Notes under the pieces: model-generated
What the model saw: the letters and a program-made list of their open reading frames with translations, nothing else
Database searches by the model: none
What the model was told of the DNA's origin: nothing
Shown here: positions 4,909 to 5,153 of the stretch, piece after piece
Layout of the letters: each line of letters begins with the position of its first letter
Numbering within the stretch: the stretch's first letter is position 1
Assembly (NCBI GenBank): GCA_913056425.1
Contig: CAJXLR010000157.1
Coordinates: forward strand, 1 to 5,153
Reading direction: 5' to 3'
Length of the DNA: 5,153 bases
From: an uncultured Bacteroidota bacterium
GTDB lineage: Bacteria > Bacteroidota > Bacteroidia > NS11-12g > UBA9320
Program-made: the position numbers and the translations under genes

Positions 4909-5153
4909 ATGAACTACTCCATGAATCGCAGACAAATGCTCAGCAAATGCTCAACGGGCTTTGGACTTCTTGCTTTGCAAGGACTGGTAGGGCAAAATCA
5001 ACTTATTGCAAGACCTCACTTTACACCCAAAGCCAAGAATGTGATATTTTGCTACATGTCAGGCGGGGTATCTCATGTTGATACTTTTGATCCGAAACCA
5101 AAATTACAAGAATTTGCCGGCAAACCCATGCCTGTTAAAGTTGAACGAACTCA
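4909..5153 (+). CDS. DUF1501 family protein, Tat-exported (5' part, cut by window edge)
   Basis: The first 81 codons are visible. The N-terminus carries a twin-arginine signal: NRRQML at residues 6-11, then a moderately hydrophobic stretch (STGFGLLALQGLVG), so the protein is probably exported folded to the periplasm. The mature part opens with KNVIFCYMSGGVSHVDTFDP, the hallmark start of DUF1501 (PF07394), a family placed by fold with alkaline phosphatases and sulfatases. No reaction is established for it. In Planctomycetes, Verrucomicrobia and marine Bacteroidetes it is normally encoded next to a DUF1549/DUF1553 protein. ATG 4909 has an A-rich stretch in front of it; ATG 4921 (Met5) is an equally possible start and gives MNRRQML, a form frequent in the family. 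No TAnnTTTG promoter occurs between the tRNA terminator and the start, so the way it is transcribed is unclear. The downstream portion, and whether it is intact, lie outside the window. Confidence 0.88.
   Translation, partial: MNYSMNRRQMLSKCSTGFGLLALQGLVGQNQLIARPHFTPKAKNVIFCYMSGGVSHVDTFDPKPKLQEFAGKPMPVKVERT

Overview
The window looks like a piece of a Bacteroidota chromosome, probably of the flavobacterial type. The 23S and 5S rRNA sequences read as Bacteroidetes. The promoters that can be recognised carry the phylum's -7 element TAnnTTTG rather than an E. coli-type -10 box. The start codons lack clear Shine-Dalgarno sequences. The protein set (UvrC, an amidase with a SPOR-like tail, and a DUF1501 protein next to DUF1553-like sequence) also fits. 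No transposase, integrase, CRISPR array or phage gene is visible.

Layout. Positions 1 to about 328 are the 3' end of a 23S rRNA gene, and about 437-547 is the 5S rRNA. The spacer between them holds two small hairpins. A strong intrinsic terminator (554-584) closes the rRNA operon. A near-perfect promoter (594-624) follows at once and drives uvrC (638-2428, plus strand), with almost no room for a 5' leader. uvrC ends tail-to-tail with a minus-strand gene for a putative GT-B-type glycosyltransferase (2415-3485), and the two coding regions overlap by 14 bp. That gene diverges from an N-acetylmuramoyl-L-alanine amidase gene (3550-4461, plus strand) with a C-terminal SPOR-like domain. The amidase -7 element ends only four bases before its ATG.

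Next comes a tRNA-Asn(GTT) gene (4564-4637) with its own promoter (4488-4517), a small leader hairpin and a terminator (4663-4697). After it lies an AT-rich interval with a 13-bp direct repeat of 21-bp period (4749-4782) and a 35-codon ORF (4793-4900). The end of that ORF looks like the extreme C-terminus of a DUF1549/DUF1553 protein. Directly behind it begins a twin-arginine-exported DUF1501 protein, cut by the window edge.

How the parts relate. Most of the window is housekeeping: ribosomal RNA, excision repair, cell-wall hydrolysis and a tRNA. These genes are not one pathway but separate transcription units packed closely, with very short leaders and shared or overlapping ends. The most unusual place is the right end. 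DUF1553 and DUF1501 genes normally occur as a pair, and here only the last codons of the first seem to remain in front of the second. No complete new system is visible. The best leads are this apparent gene remnant, the repeat array upstream of it, and the poorly characterised glycosyltransferase-like protein.
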